DNA of 6,277 nt from Cenarchaeum sp. (GTDB taxonomy: Archaea; Thermoproteota; Nitrososphaeria; Nitrososphaerales; Nitrosopumilaceae): the NCBI GenBank assembly GCA_007570915.1, contig RKSK01000057.1, positions 1 through 6,277 of the forward strand. The letters run 5' to 3'. The notes under the pieces were generated by a model that had not been told where the DNA came from, did not search any database, and worked only from the letters and a program-made list of their open reading frames with translations. This document shows positions 1 through 6,106 of the stretch, in pieces (positions within the stretch are counted from its first letter, which is position 1; each line of letters starts with the position of its first letter). Both the position numbers and the translations under genes were made by a program.

Positions 1-1
1 C

Positions 2-1324
2 GCCGGGGGCCGGTCCAGGGCGAGGGAGGCGTACTCGCGCGTGTTCGGCGCGCTGCGCGACCACAGCCGCCTCTTCTCGGAGGCCATACCGCTGATCGCC
101 AGCGAGAACATACCCTCGCCGGCCGTGCGCGAGGCCCTCCTCTCGGACTTTGGCAACCGCTACGCCGAGGGCTGGCCCGGCGAGCGCGTCTACGCCGGCT
201 GCGAGCACATCGACAGGGTCGAGGTCGAGTGCATGGGCCTGGCCAGGCGCCTCTTCAGGGCAGAGTTTGCCGACGTGAGGCCCACCTCGGGCGTCGTCGC
301 AAACCTCGCCGTCTACTCGGCGTTCAGCGAGCCCGGCGACGTGATGATGGCCCCGTCGATCCCCGCCGGCGGCCACATCTCGCACGGCAAGCGCGAGCAC
401 GCCGGCACCGCGGGCCTCGTCCACGGCCTTGACATCGAGTTTTACCCCTTTGACGCCGACGAGATGGCCATCGACGTCGACGCGACAAAGAAAAAGGTCC
501 GCTCGCTCAGGGGGCCGCGCGCCCCCAAGATCGCGATGCTCGGCGGGTCGCTCTTTTTGTTCCCGCACCCCGTAAAGGAGCTCTCCGGTTTTTTCAGTTC
601 GCGCAAGGTGCATGTAAACTATGACGCCGCGCATGTCGCCGGCCTCATCGCGGGGGGGAGGTTCCAGGACCCGCTGCGCGAGGGCGCCGACACGATGACG
701 CTCAGCACGCACAAGACGCTCTTTGGGCCCCAGGGGGGCCTCGTGCTAGGGTCAAGGTCGCACGCCGAGGCCATAAAGCGCGCCGTGTTCCCCGGCCTGA
801 CGAGCAGCCACCACATACACCACATGGCCGCAAAGGCCGTCGCGTTCGCCGAGGCGATAGAGTTTGGGCGCAAGTACGCCGAGCAGGTCGTCTCCAACGC
901 CAGGCGCCTCGCCGGCGAGCTCAGCTCGCTGGGCCTCAACGTGCTCGGAGAGAGGCGCGGGTTCACAGAGTCGCACCAGGTCGCAGTCAACGTCTGGGAC
1001 CACGCCGACGGCGGGACAGTCGAGCGGGCCCTCGAGCGGGCCAACATCATCGTCAACCGCCAGCTCATACCCGGCGACATACGCGCGGGCCGCAACTACA
1101 TGAAACCCGGCGGCATACGCCTCGGCGTGTCGGAGGTGACGCGCCTGGGGATGCGCGGCGGCGAGATGGCCGAGATCGCCGCGCTCATCAAGGCCGTCGT
1201 CGTCGACGGCGCCGACGCGGCGCGCGTCAGGCGCGCCGCGCGCGAGCTGCGCCGCGGCCACCAGAGGGCCCGCTACTGCTTTGACGGCCGGCGCGGCGCC
1301 TACGAGTACGTCAGGCTGCGCTAG
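2..1324 (+). CDS. glyA: Serine hydroxymethyltransferase, archaeal type, 5' end cut by window edge
   Basis: A cytosolic PLP enzyme that interconverts serine and glycine while passing a one-carbon unit to a folate-type carrier; which carrier cannot be told from sequence. Numbering from the GTG at 41, family motifs are clear: IASEN (19-23), RYAEGWPGERVYAGC (40-54), DAAHVAGL (195-202, with the Asp that pairs with the PLP ring nitrogen) and STHKTLFGPQGG (222-233), where K225 should form the Schiff base. NYMKPGGIRLG (352-362) is the usual C-terminal substrate-binding segment. The reading frame stays open to the window edge, and the codons before 41 (read AREAYSRVFGAL) resemble the first helix of thaumarchaeal homologues. 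The true start is therefore probably just outside the window. GTG 41 has a purine-rich GGGAGG at 24-29, but 11 nt is a long spacing, so it is a weaker alternative. The stop codon overlaps that of the convergent polymerase gene. Confidence 0.95.
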   Translation, partial: AGGRSRAREAYSRVFGALRDHSRLFSEAIPLIASENIPSPAVREALLSDFGNRYAEGWPGERVYAGCEHIDRVEVECMGLARRLFRAEFADVRPTSGVVANLAVYSAFSEPGDVMMAPSIPAGGHISHGKREHAGTAGLVHGLDIEFYPFDADEMAIDVDATKKKVRSLRGPRAPKIAMLGGSLFLFPHPVKELSGFFSSRKVHVNYDAAHVAGLIAGGRFQDPLREGADTMTLSTHKTLFGPQGGLVLGSRSHAEAIKRAVFPGLTSSHHIHHMAAKAVAFAEAIEFGRKYAEQVVSNARRLAGELSSLGLNVLGERRGFTESHQVAVNVWDHADGGTVERALERANIIVNRQLIPGDIRAGRNYMKPGGIRLGVSEVTRLGMRGGEMAEIAALIKAVVVDGADAARVRRAARELRRGHQRARYCFDGRRGAYEYVRLR

Positions 1325-4300
1325 GCATAGTCGCCCATGACCGTCTGGCTGCCGCCGGCGCTCCCAAAGACCATCTCTATCTCGCGGGCCATGGCGCGGA
1401 TGCGCCCGCGCTGGTAGGCCCCCACGTCGTACTTTTCGACGAGGCGCGCGGCCATGCGCAGGTACTTTTCGACTGACGCGCGCGTTATCGTCGCCGTGAG
1501 CGGGTTGGCGCACCTGCCGCCGCCGGCGGTCCCCGTGCACCCGCCGGCGAGCGGGACGCGGCGGTACTTGGCGCCGCATTTCGTGCAGCGGAACTCTTGC
1601 GTCGCGTAGGCGCGCAGGTTGCCGACGAGGTCGGGCACGAGGTGCGTCGATATCACGTTGGAGACGATCTCGGCCGTGTCGACGGCGTTGATCTTGTCGG
1701 CGACGCGGATCTGCATCTCGAGCTTTTCGTCCATGGACCCGAGCGTCGAGTAGGCGCTCCTCGGCCTCGACGTCGATATCGAGGACGTCGCGTGCGTGAA
1801 CGCGTACCCCTCGTACATGCCGCCGGCCTCGAGGCGCGACTTGACCGTCTCGACGCATTTCACGTCGGTCGCCCTTGGGCCGGACAGCGTCGCCTCAAAG
1901 AACTCCAGCGGCAGGTCTTTGACGACCTCGAGGTTGTGGGCCTGCGACTGGGCCTCGTGCGGCAGGACGTACGGCTGCACGAGGAGCGGCGCGTCCATGA
2001 GGCCGCCTATCCTGTCCGAGAGAAACTCGCGCGAAAAGTTGAGGAACACGTCGAGGAGCATCATCAGCGCGTCGGCGTCGCCGTCGGCGTCGCGCCTCTT
2101 GGCCGAGTGCCAGTTGGGGGTCCCGAGGCAGACGTGCGTGGGGGCAAACCCGATGACGCGCGTGACGATCCCGACGGACGTGTGCGGCGCGAGGCCGACG
2201 ACGAGCTGGCCCACGAGGTCCTCGGTGGTTTTCGCGTTGTAGTAGGGGGCCTGGCCGTAGAGGCGCCCGAGCTCGGCGTCTATGTACTTGCACGCGCCCA
2301 GCAGGTACTCGGCGGCGCCCGTGGGTATGACCGCGTCCTGCGTGAACATCTCGACGAGCTGCGAGGGGCCCTCGAGCGGCCGCCCCTCGACGTCGGCCTC
2401 GTAGCCGAGCTCCCTGAGGCGCGAGGGCGCCACGCCGATCCACTCTGGCCTAAAGTGCGTGAGCGGCGCGTTCGTCGCCTCGTATCGCACGGTCCCGTCC
2501 TTGAACGCCTCGAGGCCGTGGGCCTGGCGAAGGAGGCCCTTCTCGATGGGCTCGGCGACCCTCCCGTGGCCCGCGAGCGACCTCACGCCCTTGAGGGGCT
2601 CGCGGGCCCTGACCCTGACGCGCTCCTGCGCGGCGGCGAGCCCGCGCGCGAGGCCAAAGCGGCGGTGCGCGTGCGAGACGGCCTTGCGCCCGCAGCGCGC
2701 GCACTCGTCGGCGTCGGTCTCCTCGCCGCAGCGCGGGCAGCGCGAGGGCACCCTCGTCTGGCCGCCGCACGCGCACCTGGCCGCTATCGAGGCCTCGCCG
2801 CACTCCACGCAGGTCCTGCTCGAGATGTCCGCGAAGAACTCGGCCTTGGCCGCGGCGGCCTTTGCGAGGCTGCGCTGCGGGCCGCCGTCGTCGCCGACGG
2901 GAAAGAGGAGGTGGGCCGGCGGCTTCATCTTGCGCGCGGCGGCCTTTTCGGGCCTGCCCACGCGCACGGCGACGGACGTCGAGAACTTGGGGCGGACCTC
3001 CACCCCCGAGGCCGCCGTGATCGCCTCGATGACGCCGCCGGCGGCGCGCGCGTCGGGCCGGGCCCCAAGGAGGAGCGCCTCAAACGCCGCGGCCTCGTCG
3101 CCCTCTAGGACGCACGAGGCGCCGTCGGCCCTGTGCGGGACCGCGAGGCGCTCGAGGATCCCCTTGGCGGCTGCGCCGTAGACCACGCGCCCGCCCCCGC
3201 GCGACTCGGGGGAGAGGAGGGCCTCGAGCTCGCCGGCCGAGATCGAGTCCCAGTAGTGGAGGTGCGCGGGGTGGAGCGGGACGCCGGCGGACCTGGAGAT
3301 CTCGAGGGCCCTGGCCAGCGACGGGCGGCCCCCGCGCAGGACCTCGGCGGCCGGCCCCTCGCCGAGGCTCGCGCGCAGGTCCGCGGCCCACCACTCCTCG
3401 ACGTACCCCGACGGCGGCATTGCCGCGCCGTTCTCGACAAAGTCGCCAAACGAGACGAGGATGTCGCCGAGGTGGAGTATCTCCTCGACTGACGGCCTTA
3501 TCGAGGCCGCGTGCGCGGCGTCGCGGACCCTGACGACGTCGCCGCCGGCGAGGCGGACCACGGGGGCCTCTATCGAGTCGACAAACGCCACGGTCGCGCC
3601 CTTGCCCGGCACGTCCGTCTTCACCTGCGTCCCGACGGCGACGACGTGGTCGAGGAGCTCGGCGACGGCGGGGTGGATCCCGACTGACGTGAACCCCGTG
3701 TTGCACGCGCGCCCGTAGCGCAGGCGAAACCCGCCGAGCGCGCCGGCCTTTGAGAGGACCGAGCGGCCCGTGATCACCTCGCGCATGCGCCGCGACGCCG
3801 CCGTGTCGTCCTCGTCGTCGCCGTCGGCGCGCTTTGGCGTTGCGCCCTTGAGGTCGGCGAGCCACTCCCACCCCGATATGCCGTAGCGCTCGACGCGCTG
3901 GAGGAGCTTTTTGGAGCGGCCGATGAGGCCGTCGTTGAGGACGCGCAGCGCGCCGCCTCGCACGCGGTCGGTCCTTATGCGGGCCATGCCCTTGTGGTTG
4001 ACGACCTCGTAGGGGTCCGTGTCCACGCCGTCGAGGCAGACGGGGAGGCTCGATATCACCTTTATGATGTCCTCGTCGGTCACGCGGTACTGAAAGTTCG
4101 AGGCCTCGCGCTCGTATATGCGGAGCTCCTCGACAAAGCGGCCCGGCTCGTCGTCAAACGAGGCGGCCCTGTACCTGCCCAGGCCGGCGGCCTGCCGGAC
4201 GTGGTCGGCTATGAGCATCGTGACCGCAGACTCTGTCCCCCCCGCGGACCTCATCGGGCCGGCTATGGACAGCGAGAGGTACTCGGAGCCGTCGCGGTTC

Positions 4301-4716
4301 TTGCCCAGCGAGACCTCGGCGATGCCCTGCAGGGGGGCTATCGTGACGCCCTCGGTCACCGTGGCCAGGCCCACCCTGACGGCCCTGTCGAGGCGCTCAA
4401 GCGTGCCCGAGCCGGCCGGCATGTGGGCCCCGAGGGCGATCTCGCGCGCTATCGTGAGGGCCGCGCGCTCCTTGCCCTCCTCCTCCAGGAGGCCCCTCAG
4501 GCGCGCGGCGACGTCAATGTCGAGCATCTTTGAGACGCGGTCGGCCAGGTCGAGGGCCAGGAGCGCGTCTATCTTTGGCGTCGAGTCGGCCAGCGTGGCC
4601 TTTGCCTCCCTGGCCCTCGAGAGGGCCCTCTCGGTCTCGGCGCGCAGCGACGCATAGTAGGCGCGGTGGCGCGGCGGCATCTCGACGCCCTCGAGGAGCG
4701 CCTCGCCGCTAGCCAC
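1321..4716 (-). CDS. polC: DNA polymerase D (PolD) large subunit DP2
   Basis: Catalytic subunit of the archaeal family D replicative polymerase. It pairs with the small exonuclease subunit DP1, which is not in this window. The protein has 1131 residues, somewhat shorter than the roughly 1270 of Pyrococcus DP2 and without an intein. Visible landmarks are AGPMRSAGGTESA (152-164), RTDRVRGGALRVLNDG (248-263), an acidic linker near 297-304, and a zinc-ribbon cluster (C636, C639, C648, C650, C660, C663, C672, C675). The catalytic region runs KTTEDLVGQLVVG (829-841), then KRRDADGDADA (873-883) with the DGD aspartates D878 and D880. A second zinc site is C1044, C1047, C1060 and C1069. The last eight residues (Q1124 to A1131) look like a degenerate PCNA-binding PIP box. 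The start is GTG at 4716, overlapping the upstream GGGP synthase gene by 8 bp; ATG at 4680 (residue 13) is an alternative. The gene is probably cotranscribed with the synthase. Confidence 0.97.
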   Translation of the reverse strand: MASGEALLEGVEMPPRHRAYYASLRAETERALSRAREAKATLADSTPKIDALLALDLADRVSKMLDIDVAARLRGLLEEEGKERAALTIAREIALGAHMPAGSGTLERLDRAVRVGLATVTEGVTIAPLQGIAEVSLGKNRDGSEYLSLSIAGPMRSAGGTESAVTMLIADHVRQAAGLGRYRAASFDDEPGRFVEELRIYEREASNFQYRVTDEDIIKVISSLPVCLDGVDTDPYEVVNHKGMARIRTDRVRGGALRVLNDGLIGRSKKLLQRVERYGISGWEWLADLKGATPKRADGDDEDDTAASRRMREVITGRSVLSKAGALGGFRLRYGRACNTGFTSVGIHPAVAELLDHVVAVGTQVKTDVPGKGATVAFVDSIEAPVVRLAGGDVVRVRDAAHAASIRPSVEEILHLGDILVSFGDFVENGAAMPPSGYVEEWWAADLRASLGEGPAAEVLRGGRPSLARALEISRSAGVPLHPAHLHYWDSISAGELEALLSPESRGGGRVVYGAAAKGILERLAVPHRADGASCVLEGDEAAAFEALLLGARPDARAAGGVIEAITAASGVEVRPKFSTSVAVRVGRPEKAAARKMKPPAHLLFPVGDDGGPQRSLAKAAAAKAEFFADISSRTCVECGEASIAARCACGGQTRVPSRCPRCGEETDADECARCGRKAVSHAHRRFGLARGLAAAQERVRVRAREPLKGVRSLAGHGRVAEPIEKGLLRQAHGLEAFKDGTVRYEATNAPLTHFRPEWIGVAPSRLRELGYEADVEGRPLEGPSQLVEMFTQDAVIPTGAAEYLLGACKYIDAELGRLYGQAPYYNAKTTEDLVGQLVVGLAPHTSVGIVTRVIGFAPTHVCLGTPNWHSAKRRDADGDADALMMLLDVFLNFSREFLSDRIGGLMDAPLLVQPYVLPHEAQSQAHNLEVVKDLPLEFFEATLSGPRATDVKCVETVKSRLEAGGMYEGYAFTHATSSISTSRPRSAYSTLGSMDEKLEMQIRVADKINAVDTAEIVSNVISTHLVPDLVGNLRAYATQEFRCTKCGAKYRRVPLAGGCTGTAGGGRCANPLTATITRASVEKYLRMAARLVEKYDVGAYQRGRIRAMAREIEMVFGSAGGSQTVMGDYA

Positions 4717-4724
4717 CCCCCTCC
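4688..4724 (-). promoter_or_regulatory. Competing ribosome-binding sites that decide the DP2 start
   Basis: Two Shine-Dalgarno-like stretches compete. On the minus strand GGAGG (4724-4720) lies only 3 nt before GTG 4716, within a long G-rich run. GAGGG (4692-4688) lies 7 nt before ATG 4680, which is better spacing and a stronger start codon. The GTG form adds 12 residues (through VE before the Met) and gives a stop/start overlap with the upstream gene, which suits coupled translation. I favour GTG slightly, because homologues as I remember them have some residues before the MPxxYxxYY-like segment. The call is uncertain. Confidence 0.35.
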
Positions 4725-5476
4725 CCCCCGCGCAGCGCGCGCGTGATCTCCGAGAGTGCCCGCAGGCCCGCGTCCCCCGACCCCTCCAGGAGCGTCCCGA
4801 CGACTAGCGCGTCGGCGCCGGCGTCGGCCAGGGACCTCGCCGTGCCCGCGTCGCGTATCCCCCCGCCGACGATCAGCGTCCCGCCAAACGCGCCCCGCAC
4901 GGCGCGAACCATCTCCGGGCTGACCGGGGCCGCGGCCCCCGAGCCGGCCTCGAGGTAGACCAGGCGCATCCCAAGAAAGCGCGCCGCGAGCGCGTACGCC
5001 GCGGCGATGCGCGGCTTTGAGTGGGGTATGCCGCGGGCAGAGCCGACAAACCACGCAGACGTCCCCTCGCCGACCACGAGGTACGCAGTCGGCATCGCCT
5101 CGAGCCCGAACTTTAGCACGCTCGGCGCGCCGAGGGCCTGGGCCTGCGTGATAAAGTACGGGTTCTCCGAGTTCATCAGCGAGCTGAACAGTATCGCGTC
5201 GGCCTGTGGGACGACGCCGGTGACGTTTCCGGGAAAGAGTATCACGGGAAGGCGCGTCGCGGCCTTTATCGCCGCGACGGTCTGGGCCATCGCGATCTGG
5301 TCGGTCGCCGAGGAGCCGCCGACTAGTATGGCCGAGGCGCCGGCGCGCTCGGCCCCGGCGGCAAGGCGCGCCGAGTCGCCGTCCCCGGAGGACTCAGAGT
5401 CCACAAGGACGAGGACCGCGGCGCGGTTTCGCTTCGCCTCTGACTCGAGGTAGCGTTCGGTCTGCCCCGCCTCCAT
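4709..5476 (-). CDS. Geranylgeranylglyceryl phosphate synthase (GGGP synthase)
   Basis: Joins geranylgeranyl diphosphate to sn-glycerol-1-phosphate, the first committed step of archaeal ether-lipid synthesis. It is a TIM-barrel enzyme, probably acting at the membrane face. The 255 residues match the family length. Motifs in order are LVLVDSES (22-29, the first-strand Asp region), ILVGGSSATD (50-59), PVILFPGN (77-84), DAILFSSLMNSENPYF (93-108), YLEAGSGA (174-181) and LIVGGGIRD (201-209). The last two are the phosphate-binding strands shared with related barrels. The pattern fits the group II-like thaumarchaeal enzymes. The ATG at 5476 is chosen because a TATA box lies about 30 bp upstream, leaving almost no leader. 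It is the first gene of a two-gene unit with DP2, and its glycine-rich C-terminal tail is encoded in the overlap. Heptaprenylglyceryl phosphate synthase of bacteria is the nearest alternative family, but archaeal context makes GGGP synthase far more likely. Confidence 0.95.
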   Translation of the reverse strand: MEAGQTERYLESEAKRNRAAVLVLVDSESSGDGDSARLAAGAERAGASAILVGGSSATDQIAMAQTVAAIKAATRLPVILFPGNVTGVVPQADAILFSSLMNSENPYFITQAQALGAPSVLKFGLEAMPTAYLVVGEGTSAWFVGSARGIPHSKPRIAAAYALAARFLGMRLVYLEAGSGAAAPVSPEMVRAVRGAFGGTLIVGGGIRDAGTARSLADAGADALVVGTLLEGSGDAGLRALSEITRALRGGEGGG

Positions 5477-5502
5477 CTCGGCGCCCGTCCGCGGCGCTCT
5501 GC

Positions 5503-5508
5503 TTTAAA
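5503..5508 (-). promoter_or_regulatory. TATA box (BoxA) for the GGGP synthase-DP2 operon
   Basis: TTTAAA, at the centre of the palindrome GCTTTAAAGC (5501-5510), is the only AT-rich hexamer in a very GC-rich stretch. Its centre lies about 30 bp upstream of the ATG at 5476. Archaeal transcription starts roughly 25 bp after the TATA centre, which would place the start near 5480 and give a leader of only a few bases. No Shine-Dalgarno sequence precedes the ATG, consistent with leaderless initiation. Confidence 0.6.
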
Positions 5509-5524
5509 GCCTAGTCCGCCCCCC

Positions 5525-5576
5525 GGGGCAGGCAGCCCCCAAGGGGGCCGTCCGGGGTGGGGGGCAGGCCCCCAAG
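5525..5576. repeat. Paired G/C-tract direct repeats with hairpin and G-quadruplex potential
   Basis: Two near-identical copies occur: GGGGCAGGCAGCCCCCAAG (5525-5543) and GGGGCAGGCCCCCAAG (5561-5576), differing by a 3-nt CAG indel. Each can fold on itself; the clearest stem pairs the G-run 5559-5564 with the C-run 5569-5573, and a second pairs CCCCC 5536-5540 with GGGGG 5543-5547. On the + strand, G-runs at 5525-5528, 5543-5547, 5554-5557 and 5559-5564 could form a G-quadruplex. The element lies between divergent promoters. No T-run follows, so it is not a standard terminator. Its function is unknown. Confidence 0.5.
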
Positions 5577-5618
5577 TCGGGCCTCGCGCGCGGCCCGGGC
5601 GCAGGCGTGCGGCTAGGG

Positions 5619-5625
5619 TTTATTT
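5619..5625 (+). promoter_or_regulatory. Probable TATA box for the small conserved protein gene
   Basis: TTTATTT appears abruptly at the end of the GC-rich intergenic stretch. With initiation about 25 bp downstream (around 5647), the transcript would begin a few bases before the TTG at 5654. This favours TTG 5654 over the in-frame TTG at 5624, which lies inside the TATA box itself. A second AT-rich patch (TTGTATA, 5644-5650) would place the start within the gene and is less suitable. Confidence 0.45.
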
Positions 5626-5653
5626 GGGCCTATTCACACAGTTTTGTATAGCT

Positions 5654-6016
5654 TTGAGCGACCCAGAGAGGTGCGAATTTAACGGAATTGTCAGGCATAT
5701 TATAAAAAAATCCCTGTTTACAGAGCGCCAAGTTGAAATTATTCTAAGACAGCGGCGCCGCCTTGGGCCGGGGCTGGGCATAAGCCGCGGCGCCTACTAT
5801 AGGCAGGCAGCCCAGTCCAGGGAAAAGGTCGGGCGCCTCTACTATACGGTAGCCCTCCTTTATGGGCTGGGCGTTCTAGAGTCACGTGACATTGGTGTGA
5901 TGTCTGATCTTGCCGAAAAGGTCGGGGAGATCAAAGGTGGTGACATTTCGCCTGATCTTGAGGCAGAAATCACAACCGTCCTTGACAAGATCATCGCGCA
6001 GGCGTGCGAAAAGTGA
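5654..6016 (+). CDS. Conserved thaumarchaeal small protein, possible helix-turn-helix DNA-binding protein
   Basis: Function unknown. With the TTG start at 5654 the protein has 120 residues and begins MSDPERCEF; the in-frame TTG at 5624 would add ten, but it overlaps the probable TATA box. The protein looks soluble and mostly helical. Residues 23-57 run from a charged helix (TERQVEIILRQRRR) through a glycine/proline turn (LGPGLG) to a helix ending ISRGAYYRQAAQSREKV. That spacing and basic character resemble a helix-turn-helix in which the second helix would contact DNA. A hydrophobic helix LYYTVALLYGLGVL (62-75) and an acidic C-terminal half follow. From memory, thaumarchaea encode similar proteins with the SRGAYYRQ-type segment, but I cannot name the family. 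GC is about 52% across 5641-6000 against about 70% in the large genes, and A/T-ending codons are frequent. A regulator of the adjacent GTGAT-rich region is a guess. Confidence 0.75.
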   Translation: MSDPERCEFNGIVRHIIKKSLFTERQVEIILRQRRRLGPGLGISRGAYYRQAAQSREKVGRLYYTVALLYGLGVLESRDIGVMSDLAEKVGEIKGGDISPDLEAEITTVLDKIIAQACEK

Positions 6017-6068
6017 TTTTAGGTGATTTGTTGGGCGCGCCGTTGGTGATTTTGTGATAATTTTATTT
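6017..6068 (+). terminator. Possible T-rich transcription termination region after the small gene
   Basis: Directly after the TGA at 6014-6016 come T-runs at 6017-6020, 6050-6053 and 6061-6064, followed by ATTTG. Archaeal RNA polymerase can terminate at oligo-T tracts without a hairpin, so this is a reasonable end for the upstream transcript. It overlaps the GTGAT cluster, and AT-rich spacer DNA alone could explain the T-runs, so the call is weak. Confidence 0.3.
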
Positions 6069-6073
6069 GCCAA

Positions 6074-6102
6074 ATTGTGAATAATTGTTATTCAATCACA
6101 AT
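6074..6102. repeat. Imperfect inverted repeat overlapping a promoter
   Basis: ATTGTGA (6074-6080) faces TCACAAT (6096-6102), with a 15-nt interval. Read as a hairpin, ATTGT pairs with ACAAT (6098-6102) and GAATAA (6079-6084) pairs with TTATTC (6088-6093). The loop is TTG and AATC (6094-6097) is bulged. The right arm runs into the AATATAT box at 6100-6106, so a protein bound here could block or recruit the transcription machinery. It is AT-rich and would make only a weak RNA stem, so an operator reading is preferred to a terminator. Confidence 0.45.
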
Positions 6103-6106
6103 ATAT
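6100..6106 (+). promoter_or_regulatory. TATA box for the partial membrane-protein gene
   Basis: AATATAT is centred about 28 bp upstream of the ATG at 6131, so transcription should begin at or within a few bases of the start codon. No Shine-Dalgarno sequence lies between them (the spacer is T-rich then GGGCTGCGTG), which suits a leaderless message. The box overlaps the right arm of an inverted repeat and lies next to a GTGAT half-site on the minus strand. Confidence 0.5.

Noticed and set aside
752..1858. Minus-strand open frame spanning the glyA/DP2 junction
   Set aside because: It is antisense to glyA and in another frame of DP2, with an Arg/Asp/Ala-biased translation. It is a high-GC shadow frame.
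2071..2103. Intein at the DP2 catalytic site
   Set aside because: Some archaeal DP2 genes carry inteins here, but the motif is continuous and the flanking sequence aligns without an insertion.
1597..3108. Long + strand open frame of 503 codons opposite the DP2 gene
   Set aside because: It is antisense to a clearly conserved polymerase. Its translation is Arg/Gly/Val-rich low complexity with no recognisable motif, as expected for the complementary frame of a 70% GC gene.
5501..5510. GCTTTAAAGC palindrome as a bidirectional promoter
   Set aside because: On the + strand it would start transcription near 5530, more than 120 bp ahead of the next gene, which has its own TATA-like element at 5619. 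Only the minus-strand use is well positioned.
5536..5573. GC-rich hairpins as an intrinsic terminator
   Set aside because: The flanking genes diverge from this point, so no transcript needs to end here, and no T-run follows the stems on either strand.
5477..5653. tRNA or other structured RNA gene in the divergent intergenic region
   Set aside because: No cloverleaf-like arms, no GTTCRANNC box or CCA-proximal pattern were seen; the G/C tracts fold only into short local stems.
5882..6073. Minus-strand 63-codon frame opposite the small conserved gene
   Set aside because: It mostly mirrors the + strand gene, has no motif, and its start lies in AT-rich spacer without a placed promoter.
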